Shown: positions 17,923-24,514 of the stretch, one piece after another
How the letters are laid out: the number at the start of each line of letters is the position of its first letter
How positions within the stretch are numbered: position 1 is the stretch's first letter
Source of the DNA: Pseudomonas anguilliseptica
GTDB lineage: Bacteria; Pseudomonadota; Gammaproteobacteria; Pseudomonadales; Pseudomonadaceae
DNA: 64,000 bases
Reading direction: 5' to 3'
Assembly: GCF_900105355.1 (NCBI RefSeq)
Contig: NZ_FNSC01000001.1
Location: 4,030,001 to 4,094,000 of the forward strand
The notes under the pieces: generated by a model
Seen by the model: the letters and a program-made list of their open reading frames with translations, nothing else
The model's database searches: none
What the model was told of the DNA's origin: nothing
Position numbers and translations under genes: made by a program

Positions 17923-19194
17923 TTATTCGAACGGGATGGTTCGCGGCGCTCTGGATGTGTCTGCAACGATAACCGGTGATCTGGCTGGCGGTTGAACTGG
18001 TGCTGCTGTGGCTACTGCGCTCTGTTCGCTCTGCTCACCGCGCGCAGTAGTCACAGCGGCAACGGTTTGAACCTGGGGCGGCAATATGCCGGTAGCGGTT
18101 TGCTGACCAGTCCAGGGCGTTATGCGCTCACCATCAACGTCACAGTAAACATCAATTTCACCCTCGTAATACTGGCAATCAGTGATGGCAACAATGCGGC
18201 GCATACCGGTAACGGTAGCAAGCAAGACTTGGCGGTTTAGATCTGGGTTTGGGTCTGATGCCTTGGATTTGTCGAGATAACCAGCAACGCGCCAGGTAGT
18301 GGATAAGACCACCTTAGGGGGCTGATCTGCAGGGACGACTGTAGTAACAACCTGCTCTGAAAGTAACGGACTAGTAACAGGCTCAAGACCTGGAGGCGGC
18401 GGATTTACCATAGCTGGGGATTGTTCAGGCTGAATTGCTGGGACTGACTTAGATTCCTTTGGTTGAACTGGGGCTTGAAGATAATCAAGTACAGCGATAA
18501 CACCGAAAATAGGCCCGAGAGTGCCGAATATCAGACAGAACCATAGCCACTTGGAATGCCAAATATTGGAGCGTTTGTCTGCCATGGTTTCGTCACCAGC
18601 AGAGACGCTATCTGACTGGGTTGCACTGCGGTAGTACTGGTAAATCTCTGGCTTATAGGTGCCAGTGGTTTGCCGGATAAGGAGGCGCTTCGGAGGGTTA
18701 TCACCGGTGGGACAACCCTTGTAAATATCGACGCGGAATCGCTTGGTTGAACCAAGAGCATCGAGCTTTTCCATACGGTAGGCATGGGCAACCAGCTTGC
18801 GAACCCAGGAACTCAAGTCGGCTGCATCCTGGGTGACCAGAATCACGCGCATAGCCTTGCCGGTGGCGTCTACGCGATGGCGGTGCTCTTTGAGTAACGC
18901 CATGTCCTGGACAGGAACCTGATTAACCTTTTGGCCTGACGGATACTTGCGCCAAACCTCGTCGAGTATCAGCACGCAACCGTTCGGAATGCTTTCGGAA
19001 AACTCAATATCCTCGTACCAATCATCGGGCAGCTGGGTTATTTCGCCGCCATAAACGGAGGTGAGCAAAGATACCTCTAAGGGAATATTGGTAACTACGT
19101 GCCTCCCCTCTTTCAACGAAGGAATAACGCAGTACTCAACTACACCGTATGACTTGCCAGAGCCTGGAAGGCCCATGTATGCGTCAATTGCCAT
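17923..19194 (-). CDS. zot: Zot/pI-like phage assembly ATPase (unit 1)
   Basis: A 423-residue inner-membrane protein of the Zot (pI) family that drives extrusion of filamentous phage through the envelope. Walker A GLPGSGKS at residues 8-15, Walker B-like VLILDEVWRKYP at about 80-92, one transmembrane helix at about 205-228 (WLWFCLIFGTLGPIFGVIAV), and a Pro-rich periplasmic tail of about 190 residues. Start 19194 has GGAAGG upstream and lies 5 bp after the pVI-like gene; the longer in-frame ORF to 19320 overlaps that gene. The name Zot comes from the Vibrio toxin, but the core role is phage assembly. Confidence 0.93.
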   Translation of the reverse strand: MAIDAYMGLPGSGKSYGVVEYCVIPSLKEGRHVVTNIPLEVSLLTSVYGGEITQLPDDWYEDIEFSESIPNGCVLILDEVWRKYPSGQKVNQVPVQDMALLKEHRHRVDATGKAMRVILVTQDAADLSSWVRKLVAHAYRMEKLDALGSTKRFRVDIYKGCPTGDNPPKRLLIRQTTGTYKPEIYQYYRSATQSDSVSAGDETMADKRSNIWHSKWLWFCLIFGTLGPIFGVIAVLDYLQAPVQPKESKSVPAIQPEQSPAMVNPPPPGLEPVTSPLLSEQVVTTVVPADQPPKVVLSTTWRVAGYLDKSKASDPNPDLNRQVLLATVTGMRRIVAITDCQYYEGEIDVYCDVDGERITPWTGQQTATGILPPQVQTVAAVTTARGEQSEQSAVATAAPVQPPARSPVIVADTSRAPRTIPFE

Positions 19195-19199
19195 AATGA

Positions 19200-19490
19200 T
19201 TACCTTCCGATGAATGGGATTTTTGACCAAACCCAGCGAGTGGTTATGGCACTGATAACTAGCTGAATTCCCCAGTTGAACTGTATCAACTGAAGAAAGT
19301 AGCCAAAGGGGCCAGTCCACTGGGCGAGCAAGGAAACAGCCTGATCGAGAAATTCAGGCGGAACTTGATCACTAATAAAGTCGGCAATCTCAGCAAGAAA
19401 GTCTGAATAAAGCTTCTTTGGATACCAGCCTAAAAGCTCCATTAACCAGTCTAAAAAATTGCTTATTTGCAACTTGATCCAATCAATCAT
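19200..19490 (-). CDS. pVI-like minor coat protein, DUF2523-type (unit 1)
   Basis: A 96-residue, very hydrophobic protein with a tryptophan-rich N-terminus (MIDWIKLQISNFLDWLMELL) and a hydrophobic stretch around 62-85 (FGYFLQLIQFNWGIQLVISA). Size and position between the adsorption protein and Zot match the DUF2523/pVI minor coat proteins that cap the phage end with pIII. It starts 3 bp after the pIII-like stop and is presumably translated from the same message. Confidence 0.8.
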   Translation of the reverse strand: MIDWIKLQISNFLDWLMELLGWYPKKLYSDFLAEIADFISDQVPPEFLDQAVSLLAQWTGPFGYFLQLIQFNWGIQLVISAITTRWVWSKIPFIGR

Positions 19491-19493
19491 AAG

Positions 19494-20981
19494 TCACCCG
19501 AAGAATATCCAAACAGCGGCAAGCGCCCATAGGGTTTTAGCAATGAGAGTTATTAAATCCTCATTACCAGCAATAACAGCGCAATGGCCGTCATAAGTTA
19601 CTGGGCCGAGAAGCTCAGTTTGACCCGTAAAAGTTGGACAAGCACCGCCAGAGGGAGCTTGGAGCTGACGCAACTTAGAAGGAATAGGCGAATTATCAAC
19701 AGTATCGAAAAAAGTTGTAGTGGACTCAGCAAAGCTAGGAACTTCTTCTAGTTCTGGAAATGGAATATCAGCACCACCGCCCTCTCCTTCGCCGCAGTCG
19801 TCACCAGTGCAGTCGCCGAAGCCGTCACCGTCGCCATCGGGGTTGCCATTTTTATCGGGGCAGTTATCACCTGTACAAGTGCCAGAGACACTCTCAGTAG
19901 TGCCATTGCCATCCTTGATAGTGGTAGTTGTCGTAGTGGTGGTTTTGGTGGTACAGGCGCTGCCTTTGCAGCTTGTAGCGGTCTGAACATCGGTTTTAGT
20001 GATCTTAGTCTTACCGTCTGGCTGAGGCTTAGTATCGACCTTAGTTGCAATACTAATGCCCTCTCCTACTGCCTTGTTAAGGGCTTCTGAGCACTTGAAT
20101 TCGGAACCTACAAAACCGCACTTTGTTTTACCCTCAGAGGCTTCAAACTTGGAGCTGACACAGACCTGATTGCCCTGGGAATCGGTAGTGTAAGTGCATG
20201 GCTTCTGCTCTTTCTTTTTCTCAAGCTCTTTGAGGGTGCAAGCTGGAGAACCAGGGTCAGCACAGATAGTGTCTGATGGTTTTTGCCCGCTACCAGTAGC
20301 TGGCGGAGTGTAATTGCCAGTTAGGACGGTTGAGGCCTTGCACTTGTATGTGCCGGGCTGAGAAACACCAGGGACGAGTACGCCCTCGCTAAAGTATGGG
20401 ACAGCAGGTGTTGGAGGAAAATACTTGCAATCTGCCTCTGGCTTGAAACCTTCAGCGGTTGAAACTTCGCAACCATCTTTATTCTGCATGGCTTCAGCCT
20501 GGGGAGGGCCGCCGGGTGTTTCATACATCCAGAATCGACGGACGCCTCCAGTACCCGCGTAATACTTACATTGTGTTTGAGGGAGAGCTGTATTGAGGCT
20601 AACGCAAACACCGCCTTGAATAACGCGAGGCGGTGCTACGGATTCATCAAAACAAACAGAGCCATCTGGGTCGACGGGAGAAACGCACTTGCCGAGTAGA
20701 ATGTCATAAGTTGAATTAGGGTCAGCACATTGATCACCGTAGCGATAAATATAAAGATTGAAGCCGTTACCGGGACTAGTTACTACACGGCAAACCCAAA
20801 AAGAGGAGTGGGGGTCACAGAACTGGACACTATGCCAACCATTACCGGTAATTGTAGCTTGGGCAGCCGCTTGGGGCGTGGGGCCTTGATGGTTCCCGGC
20901 GCCGTGGGCTTGCCAATAATAGGCCTGAGCAAAAGAAGAAGATGAAAATAGAAAAAGGGCAATTAAAATTATTGAACGCAT
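19494..20981 (-). CDS. pIII-like adsorption/minor coat protein (unit 1)
   Basis: A 495-residue exported protein. Signal peptide 1-20 (MRSIILIALFLFSSSSFAQA), a cysteine-rich ectodomain with more than a dozen Cys, a threonine run (KTTTTTTTTIKDGNG), an acidic Gly/Asp linker with a DGDGDGFGD calcium-loop-like motif, and a C-terminal membrane anchor (LITLIAKTLWALAAVWIFFG). This layout is that of the receptor-binding pIII of inoviruses, which sets host range. ATG 20981 has AAGGG eight bases ahead; a GTG three codons upstream is possible. The receptor, probably a pilus, is not known. Confidence 0.85.
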   Translation of the reverse strand: MRSIILIALFLFSSSSFAQAYYWQAHGAGNHQGPTPQAAAQATITGNGWHSVQFCDPHSSFWVCRVVTSPGNGFNLYIYRYGDQCADPNSTYDILLGKCVSPVDPDGSVCFDESVAPPRVIQGGVCVSLNTALPQTQCKYYAGTGGVRRFWMYETPGGPPQAEAMQNKDGCEVSTAEGFKPEADCKYFPPTPAVPYFSEGVLVPGVSQPGTYKCKASTVLTGNYTPPATGSGQKPSDTICADPGSPACTLKELEKKKEQKPCTYTTDSQGNQVCVSSKFEASEGKTKCGFVGSEFKCSEALNKAVGEGISIATKVDTKPQPDGKTKITKTDVQTATSCKGSACTTKTTTTTTTTIKDGNGTTESVSGTCTGDNCPDKNGNPDGDGDGFGDCTGDDCGEGEGGGADIPFPELEEVPSFAESTTTFFDTVDNSPIPSKLRQLQAPSGGACPTFTGQTELLGPVTYDGHCAVIAGNEDLITLIAKTLWALAAVWIFFG

Positions 20982-20992
20982 TAGATACACCC

Positions 20993-21067
20993 TTAAAGAC
21001 CATGAAAGAAAGAGTGAGCGGCAAGAATTCCGGTTATGAAAAAAACGAGTCCATACAAGTCAGCCAT
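20993..21067 (-). CDS. 24-residue hydrophobic peptide, pVII/pIX-like candidate (unit 1)
   Basis: The ORF is MADLYGLVFFITGILAAHSF plus four residues, with GAGGT eight bases before the ATG. It sits between the terminator after the major coat gene and the pIII-like gene, where filamentous phages often keep their tiny tip proteins. A single hydrophobic helix is consistent with a pVII/pIX-type minor coat protein, though at 24 residues it is shorter than the 32-33 of Ff phages. The identical ORF is in unit 2. Confidence 0.6.
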   Translation of the reverse strand: MADLYGLVFFITGILAAHSFFHGL

Positions 21068-21083
21068 CGTTATTACCTCGAAT

Positions 21084-21108
21084 AAAAAAGGGCCGGTTAA
21101 GGCCCTTT
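21084..21108 (-). terminator. Terminator after the major coat gene (unit 1)
   Basis: On the minus strand an 8-bp stem AAAGGGCC / GGCCCTTT closes over a short loop and is followed by TTTATT. It lies 16 bp after the major coat stop. In filamentous phages a terminator here lets coat mRNA build up while limiting pIII and Zot expression. Confidence 0.9.
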
Positions 21109-21123
21109 ATGCTGTAGGCGCTG

Positions 21124-21342
21124 TTACTTGCCGCCGCGAGCCATGGAAACGAGCTTGTAGATACCGAAAGAGAGAGCAGCGACGCCGAGGAGGATTACGC
21201 CAATGGCGACCATGCCGCCCTTTACGGGAGCCATTTCGGCAGTAGCTGCGGCGGTCATGTCGGCCAGACCTTCAGCGAAGGCAGGCGAAGCGATGATTAG
21301 AGTTGCAGCACCGGCGGCGAGAAGTTGTTTCAGTTGTTTCAT
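21124..21342 (-). CDS. Major coat protein, pVIII-like (unit 1)
   Basis: A 72-residue precursor: signal peptide 1-23 (MKQLKQLLAAGAATLIIASP, AFA) cut before EGLADMTAAATAEM, leaving a mature protein of about 49 residues with an acidic N-terminus, a single membrane helix (GGMVAIGVILLGVAALSFGI) and a basic end (KLVSMARGGK) that faces the DNA. This is the classic pVIII pattern. GAGGTG precedes the ATG by five bases. Thousands of copies form the virion tube. Confidence 0.93.
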   Translation of the reverse strand: MKQLKQLLAAGAATLIIASPAFAEGLADMTAAATAEMAPVKGGMVAIGVILLGVAALSFGIYKLVSMARGGK

Positions 21343-21350
21343 ATGTCACC

Positions 21351-21590
21351 TCAGAAGGGTTTGTGCTTTTGAACGAAGTGGTACAGATACCTGACCGAGA
21401 AGGAGACAACCCCTAACGTCGTGTACAGGCTGAATCCGAGGACTACAGCGAGGCCCATTTGTACTGGATCAAGCTGTACGACCTCGAAAGGTGCAGGGAC
21501 TGGAACAAGTGTCCAGACCCCATTACATAGGGGGGCACCGTCAGCAGCGACTGTTACGTCACCGTCGCAAATGAGAGTGCCAGCGGCCAT
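21351..21590 (-). CDS. Probable minor coat/membrane protein, 79 aa (unit 1)
   Basis: Starts directly after the ssDNA-binding protein stop (TAA then ATG). It has a short N-terminal ectodomain with two Cys (LICDGDV, APLCNGVWTLVP) and one membrane helix (MGLAVVLGFSLYTTLGVVSF), ending in basic residues. The NGVWTLVP-type motif before a helix is common in small inovirus proteins lying before the major coat gene. The exact role is not known. Confidence 0.7.
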   Translation of the reverse strand: MAAGTLICDGDVTVAADGAPLCNGVWTLVPVPAPFEVVQLDPVQMGLAVVLGFSLYTTLGVVSFSVRYLYHFVQKHKPF

Positions 21591-21884
21591 TTAGCTGGCA
21601 GCCTGTACGCGAGAAGTAGCCGCGGCCGAAAGCTTGCGAGCCTGGCGCGGATCGATGTCAATGGTGATGCGTTCGTCTTTAACACCGATGGTCAAATCGG
21701 CTTCATATTCGCCGGCCTGGAGTACTTCGCTCGGCTGAGTGCAGTAGTACGAAAACTTTTGAGGAAACGGGACGCCGGGCAGATGCGCGTAGGCTTCGGC
21801 CATCGTGTAAGGCTTGCCAGAACCCTTGGCAGTGCCAGAACGGTAATTGCCAGTAGTGGTGATTTTCATAGTCAGTGCGGTCAT
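21591..21884 (-). CDS. Phage ssDNA-binding protein, gpV-like (unit 1)
   Basis: A 97-residue helix-destabilising protein of the inovirus gpV type. The sequence AKGSGKPYTMAEAYAHLPGV, then YYCTQPSEVLQAGEYEADLTI and IDIDPRQARKL, matches Pseudomonas phage members as I recall them. It coats the single-stranded progeny genome and switches replication to packaging. GAGGG lies seven bases before the ATG. Confidence 0.82.
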   Translation of the reverse strand: MTALTMKITTTGNYRSGTAKGSGKPYTMAEAYAHLPGVPFPQKFSYYCTQPSEVLQAGEYEADLTIGVKDERITIDIDPRQARKLSAAATSRVQAAS

Positions 21885-21952
21885 GGTGTTGCCCTCTTGC
21901 TAGTGGCAGCTCAGCGCGTTGGCTGGCCGTTGGTTTGCCCTTGTGGGCGGAA

Positions 21953-22186
21953 TCAGTAGCCCATCCATTCGGCAATGCAGGACGTGCCTTTTTCTTGCCG
22001 TTCGACGAACCAAAATTTTTCGGGTTTAGCGCCCTGCTCTTTCCGAAGTTCAACCGCGGCTAGTGCCTGATCGACGGATTCAGCCAAAACCGGATTAAGA
22101 AATGCGGTACGGGTCTGCTGCTGGAAAGCAAGGTTGCGACGCTGGCCAGCGCTGAGCTGAGTGCCCTGGAAGCTGACGGTTTTCAT
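21953..22186 (-). CDS. Phage protein of 77 aa, function unknown (unit 1)
   Basis: MKTVSFQGTQLSAGQRRNLA... ending SCIAEWMGY. It starts in a 4-bp ATGA overlap with the CxxC micro-protein and has AGAGG in place. Soluble, Gln/Arg-rich and probably helical; it may act in replication or regulation. I do not recognise a family. The conserved overlaps in units 1 and 2 support real coding. Confidence 0.65.
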   Translation of the reverse strand: MKTVSFQGTQLSAGQRRNLAFQQQTRTAFLNPVLAESVDQALAAVELRKEQGAKPEKFWFVERQEKGTSCIAEWMGY

Positions 22187-22350
22187 GCGGCAACCTCTGA
22201 GCAAGCTGCGTCAAGGCAATCAGGGCATATGGCAAATTCAGGCGGCAGGCGGTGGTCTGCAATCAGGTCTGGAGACTGGGCAGGCTGGGCCATTAGCTGA
22301 CCCATTGACGTCTCACAGAGGTCGCAAAAAACGCGGTCGTGAATAATCAT
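22183..22350 (-). CDS. 55-residue double-CxxC micro-protein (unit 1)
   Basis: An ORF bounded by 4-bp ATGA overlaps on both sides (with rep upstream and the 77-aa gene downstream), a strong sign of real translation coupling. The protein MIIHDRVFCDLCETSMG...FAICPDCLDAACSEVAA has two CxxC pairs (CDLC and CPDC) spaced like a small zinc ribbon. It could bind DNA or modulate Rep; this is inference. Confidence 0.7.
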   Translation of the reverse strand: MIIHDRVFCDLCETSMGQLMAQPAQSPDLIADHRLPPEFAICPDCLDAACSEVAA

Positions 22351-23486
22351 GCGGCCACCTGCTGAAGGTGGTTAGGGCGCTGATACCAAGAAGGTATCTG
22401 TAAATTCATTACCTTATTAATTTCACGAGACTGACGAACGAAGACCGGAGCAAAGCGGCTGGTATCACATGCATTACGAATGTTGATGCCAATACGATTA
22501 AGCCGAGCTGCGTGAGTCTCAAATGCACGCTGTGAGACGTTATGAGGCTGGCCATGCATCCAAATAAGGGCATGCGATGCGGTAGCGTTTGCGGAGGCTC
22601 TGCCCTTGCAGATTCCTTCCTCAATAAGCTTGTCAGCAATCGTCATCATGCCCATAGCTGTAACCTTCAATCGGTCGTCGACCTTCAAAAACTCGTCGTG
22701 GAGTTCGGCATATCGCCTTTCGTCAAAGAAGCCCCAGTAGCTGAGGTTTTCGCGCTGGAGAAGCTCACTTTTTAGCTCCTGCTCCATACGAACAACGCCA
22801 TGCTCAGCGCAGTAGTTGCGGACACGCTGGGCATAGGCAAATTCGGAGGATGTTTCGCCATAAAGGCGCTTGAGCTTGGGCAGCAGGTTGGCATCCATTT
22901 CGAACGCCTTGTCATATGCCTTGCGATACTGGAGCCGACCGCCTTTACCATTACCCTTTGGCGTCCAAGTCACTGATCGGCCGTTTGGATAGAGGAAGCC
23001 GATTGAATGGCCAATACGCTGGCTAGAGACGCCACGGAGATAGGCAAGTACGTTGCCCTCACCTACCGAGACGTTAGTGGTTAGGTCGATACGCTCTATC
23101 TTTGCGCCGTCGCTAACCATCTGTTCATCAAAAGTACCTTTGAAGCCCTGCACTTGGCGCTGGCTAAAAATGGTGCCTTTGGTGAAGCCAGGAAGGCCGT
23201 ATTGCGCCAGAAGTGAGTTGTAGACAGAAATACACTGGTCAATAGTGGTAAAGCCGAAAAGGTTATCTAGACGCCCTACTCGGCTTGGATTTCCTTCAAC
23301 ACGAACTTTGCGTCCCTGGACATGAATCGTCACAGATGTTGAGTGACTAGCTTCATGCTTAAAACGGGGCTGCCGACTGCTAAGAATTTCGTTTGTATTG
23401 GCGTCTATAGTGAGCGTGAAAACGTCACAGACGACCGGGAGGTCGTGGGCGTGTTCCTGCGAAACTGTGAGCCAATCGATAAGCAT
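22347..23486 (-). CDS. Phage replication initiation protein, II/X family (unit 1)
   Basis: 379 residues starting MLIDWLTVSQEHAHDLP, the typical opening of inovirus/plasmid Rep proteins (gpII/gpX, Phage_CRI type), with a second conserved half around SELLQRENLSYWGFFDERRY. It should nick the plus-strand origin and start rolling-circle replication. Unit 1 has Gly in TAMGMMTIAD, unit 2 has Asp. Its start overlaps a TGTCGACAAATC operator-like repeat. Confidence 0.87.
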   Translation of the reverse strand: MLIDWLTVSQEHAHDLPVVCDVFTLTIDANTNEILSSRQPRFKHEASHSTSVTIHVQGRKVRVEGNPSRVGRLDNLFGFTTIDQCISVYNSLLAQYGLPGFTKGTIFSQRQVQGFKGTFDEQMVSDGAKIERIDLTTNVSVGEGNVLAYLRGVSSQRIGHSIGFLYPNGRSVTWTPKGNGKGGRLQYRKAYDKAFEMDANLLPKLKRLYGETSSEFAYAQRVRNYCAEHGVVRMEQELKSELLQRENLSYWGFFDERRYAELHDEFLKVDDRLKVTAMGMMTIADKLIEEGICKGRASANATASHALIWMHGQPHNVSQRAFETHAARLNRIGINIRNACDTSRFAPVFVRQSREINKVMNLQIPSWYQRPNHLQQVAA

Positions 23487-23539
23487 GTCGACAAATCACT
23501 TTGTTGATATGCGGCGGATTGTGTATTTGTCGACAAATC
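23486..23539. promoter_or_regulatory. Divergent control region with paired TGTCGACAAATC repeats (unit 1)
   Basis: TGTCGACAAATC occurs at 23486-23497 and 23528-23539 (42 bp apart, four helical turns). The second lies in a perfect palindrome TTTGTCGACAAA (23526-23537). It sits between rep (minus) and the small regulator (plus), as expected for an operator pair controlling lysogeny-like repression of rep. Confidence 0.7.
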
Positions 23540-23590
23540 GCTGTCAATACATTTCAGCAGGTAAAACGTAGAATCCACGAGGAAAAGCCC

Positions 23591-23797
23591 ATGGAGTCAA
23601 AAGACATGACAGACCAGCTACGTCTCACGAAGGACGAGCAGGAGTTGCTGCGGAAAAAGTCTATAGAAATCAATAACATACTAATAAAGCACGGACACAG
23701 ACCGCTAGACGATCCCAAGCTTTTGCATAAAATCCTTGAAATATCATTGCCTTACGTGAGGGCAAAGCCTGACGGGGAGCTGTGGATTGAAGTGTGA
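23591..23797 (+). CDS. Small putative repressor, divergent from rep (unit 1)
   Basis: A 68-residue protein (MESKDMTDQLRLTKDEQELL...), the only plus-strand gene of the unit. The opening beta-strand-like RLTKDEQELLRKKSIEINNIL, then a second helix, resembles a ribbon-helix-helix or other short DNA-binding fold, but this is not certain. GAGG lies eight bases before ATG 23591. Its position across an operator-bearing region from rep is like RstR or other inovirus repressors, so control of rep is the likely role. Confidence 0.65.
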   Translation: MESKDMTDQLRLTKDEQELLRKKSIEINNILIKHGHRPLDDPKLLHKILEISLPYVRAKPDGELWIEV

Positions 23798-24091
23798 CCG
23801 AAGAACTCTTCGGTAAAGTGGGGGTGTAACAGCACCCCCACCCGTTCGCGCGCGAATCCGAAGGCGAGAGAGGCACCGACGCTGCCGGACGTTCGTCCTC
23901 TGCTTGGCAGGGGTTCCCCCTAGCGCAAAGCGCTACCCCAAATGACTATGACGACGAACACTGAGGCACGCTAAGAGCCGATTTGCTGTCGCGTGTGTAC
24001 CTGAAGGGATTTACCTCCGGGACCCACCACCGAATGAACCTGACGTGCTTCTGCCGATGCGAAAAAGCAGGTTGATCAATGAAGGGGGTGG
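23798..24091. other. Hairpin-rich intergenic region: probable phage origin and packaging signal (unit 1)
   Basis: Four consecutive stem-loops with no gene: CCGAAGA/TCTTCGG (23798-23813), GTGGGGGTG/CACCCCCAC with a 6-base loop (23818-23841), the palindrome TTCGCGCGCGAA (about 23845-23856), and TAGCGC AAA GCGCTA inside a GGGG...CCCC frame (about 23909-23940). Clusters like this carry the plus- and minus-strand origins and the packaging signal in Ff-type phages. Which hairpin does what cannot be told from sequence. The first two may also end the regulator gene. Confidence 0.7.
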
Positions 24092-24322
24092 TCAGAGGTC
24101 GAGGATCTTCCGGGCAAGTACCTGGAGGTCAGAAACGAGAGCATCGAGGCTGGAGGATTCAGCATCGAGCTGGGCGAGCCTGGAGCGCATCTGCCGAAGG
24201 TCAGCAACAAGTCGCGGGTAATCAGTCAGCACATGGCACACCGCATCCAGGGCATCCCTGGACGGTGCGTAGAGCTGTGCTTGTTTGATCAGATGAGGCG
24301 GGATATCGAGGGGCGTTCGCAT
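24092..24322 (-). CDS. 76-aa phage protein, coiled-coil-like (unit 1)
   Basis: MRTPLDIPPHLIKQAQLYAP... with a heptad-like C-terminal half (LVADLRQMRSRLAQLDAESS, then SLDALVSDLQVLARKILDL). It lies between the origin region and the attachment site. No clear ribosome site is seen. Function unknown; it may be a regulator. Confidence 0.5.
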   Translation of the reverse strand: MRTPLDIPPHLIKQAQLYAPSRDALDAVCHVLTDYPRLVADLRQMRSRLAQLDAESSSLDALVSDLQVLARKILDL

Positions 24323-24378
24323 AATGGCCGTTACATTAAATCGGCCCTGGAGGCGTTGCCAGTATCCAGAGCCGCTTG

Positions 24379-24406
24379 AACGTAACGCCTGTGAATTATG
24401 CGAAGC
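24379..24406. other. Phage attachment site between units 1 and 2
   Basis: The XerD-type arm TTATGCGAAGC (24396-24406) is identical to the dif-like site at 17804-17814, but the left part (AACGTAACGCCTGTGAA) is unlike the dif XerC arm apart from TAAC, and the TAAC-to-TTATG distance is one base shorter. This matches single-site inovirus attP sequences that pair with dif through one arm only. Confidence 0.78.
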
Positions 24407-24514
24407 CTCTAGTCAGGAAGGCGCCAGAACGGCGCTGTGCTTTGCGTTCTACGCGATCTGGTATCACGCAGCGGGTTTTAATCAAAAGCGCTCAGAAAAC
24501 GATTCTAGGCGGTT

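Larger units (their letters stand above)
17815..24406 (-). mobile_element. Inovirus (filamentous phage) prophage unit 1, complete
   Basis: A 6,592-bp unit from the dif XerD arm to the next XerD arm. Gene content and order are those of a filamentous ssDNA phage: rep, ssDNA-binding protein, major coat, pIII-like, pVI-like, Zot/pI, all on the minus strand, with one divergent small regulator. Base composition is lower in GC than the flanking genes. At least two single-base differences from unit 2 were seen: position 19087 (in zot, silent) and about 22647 (in rep, Gly versus Asp). Confidence 0.95.

Noticed and set aside
17923..19194. Zot as an enterotoxin
   Set aside because: The sequence has the assembly ATPase layout. 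Toxin activity is described for the Vibrio C-terminal fragment, and nothing here supports it.
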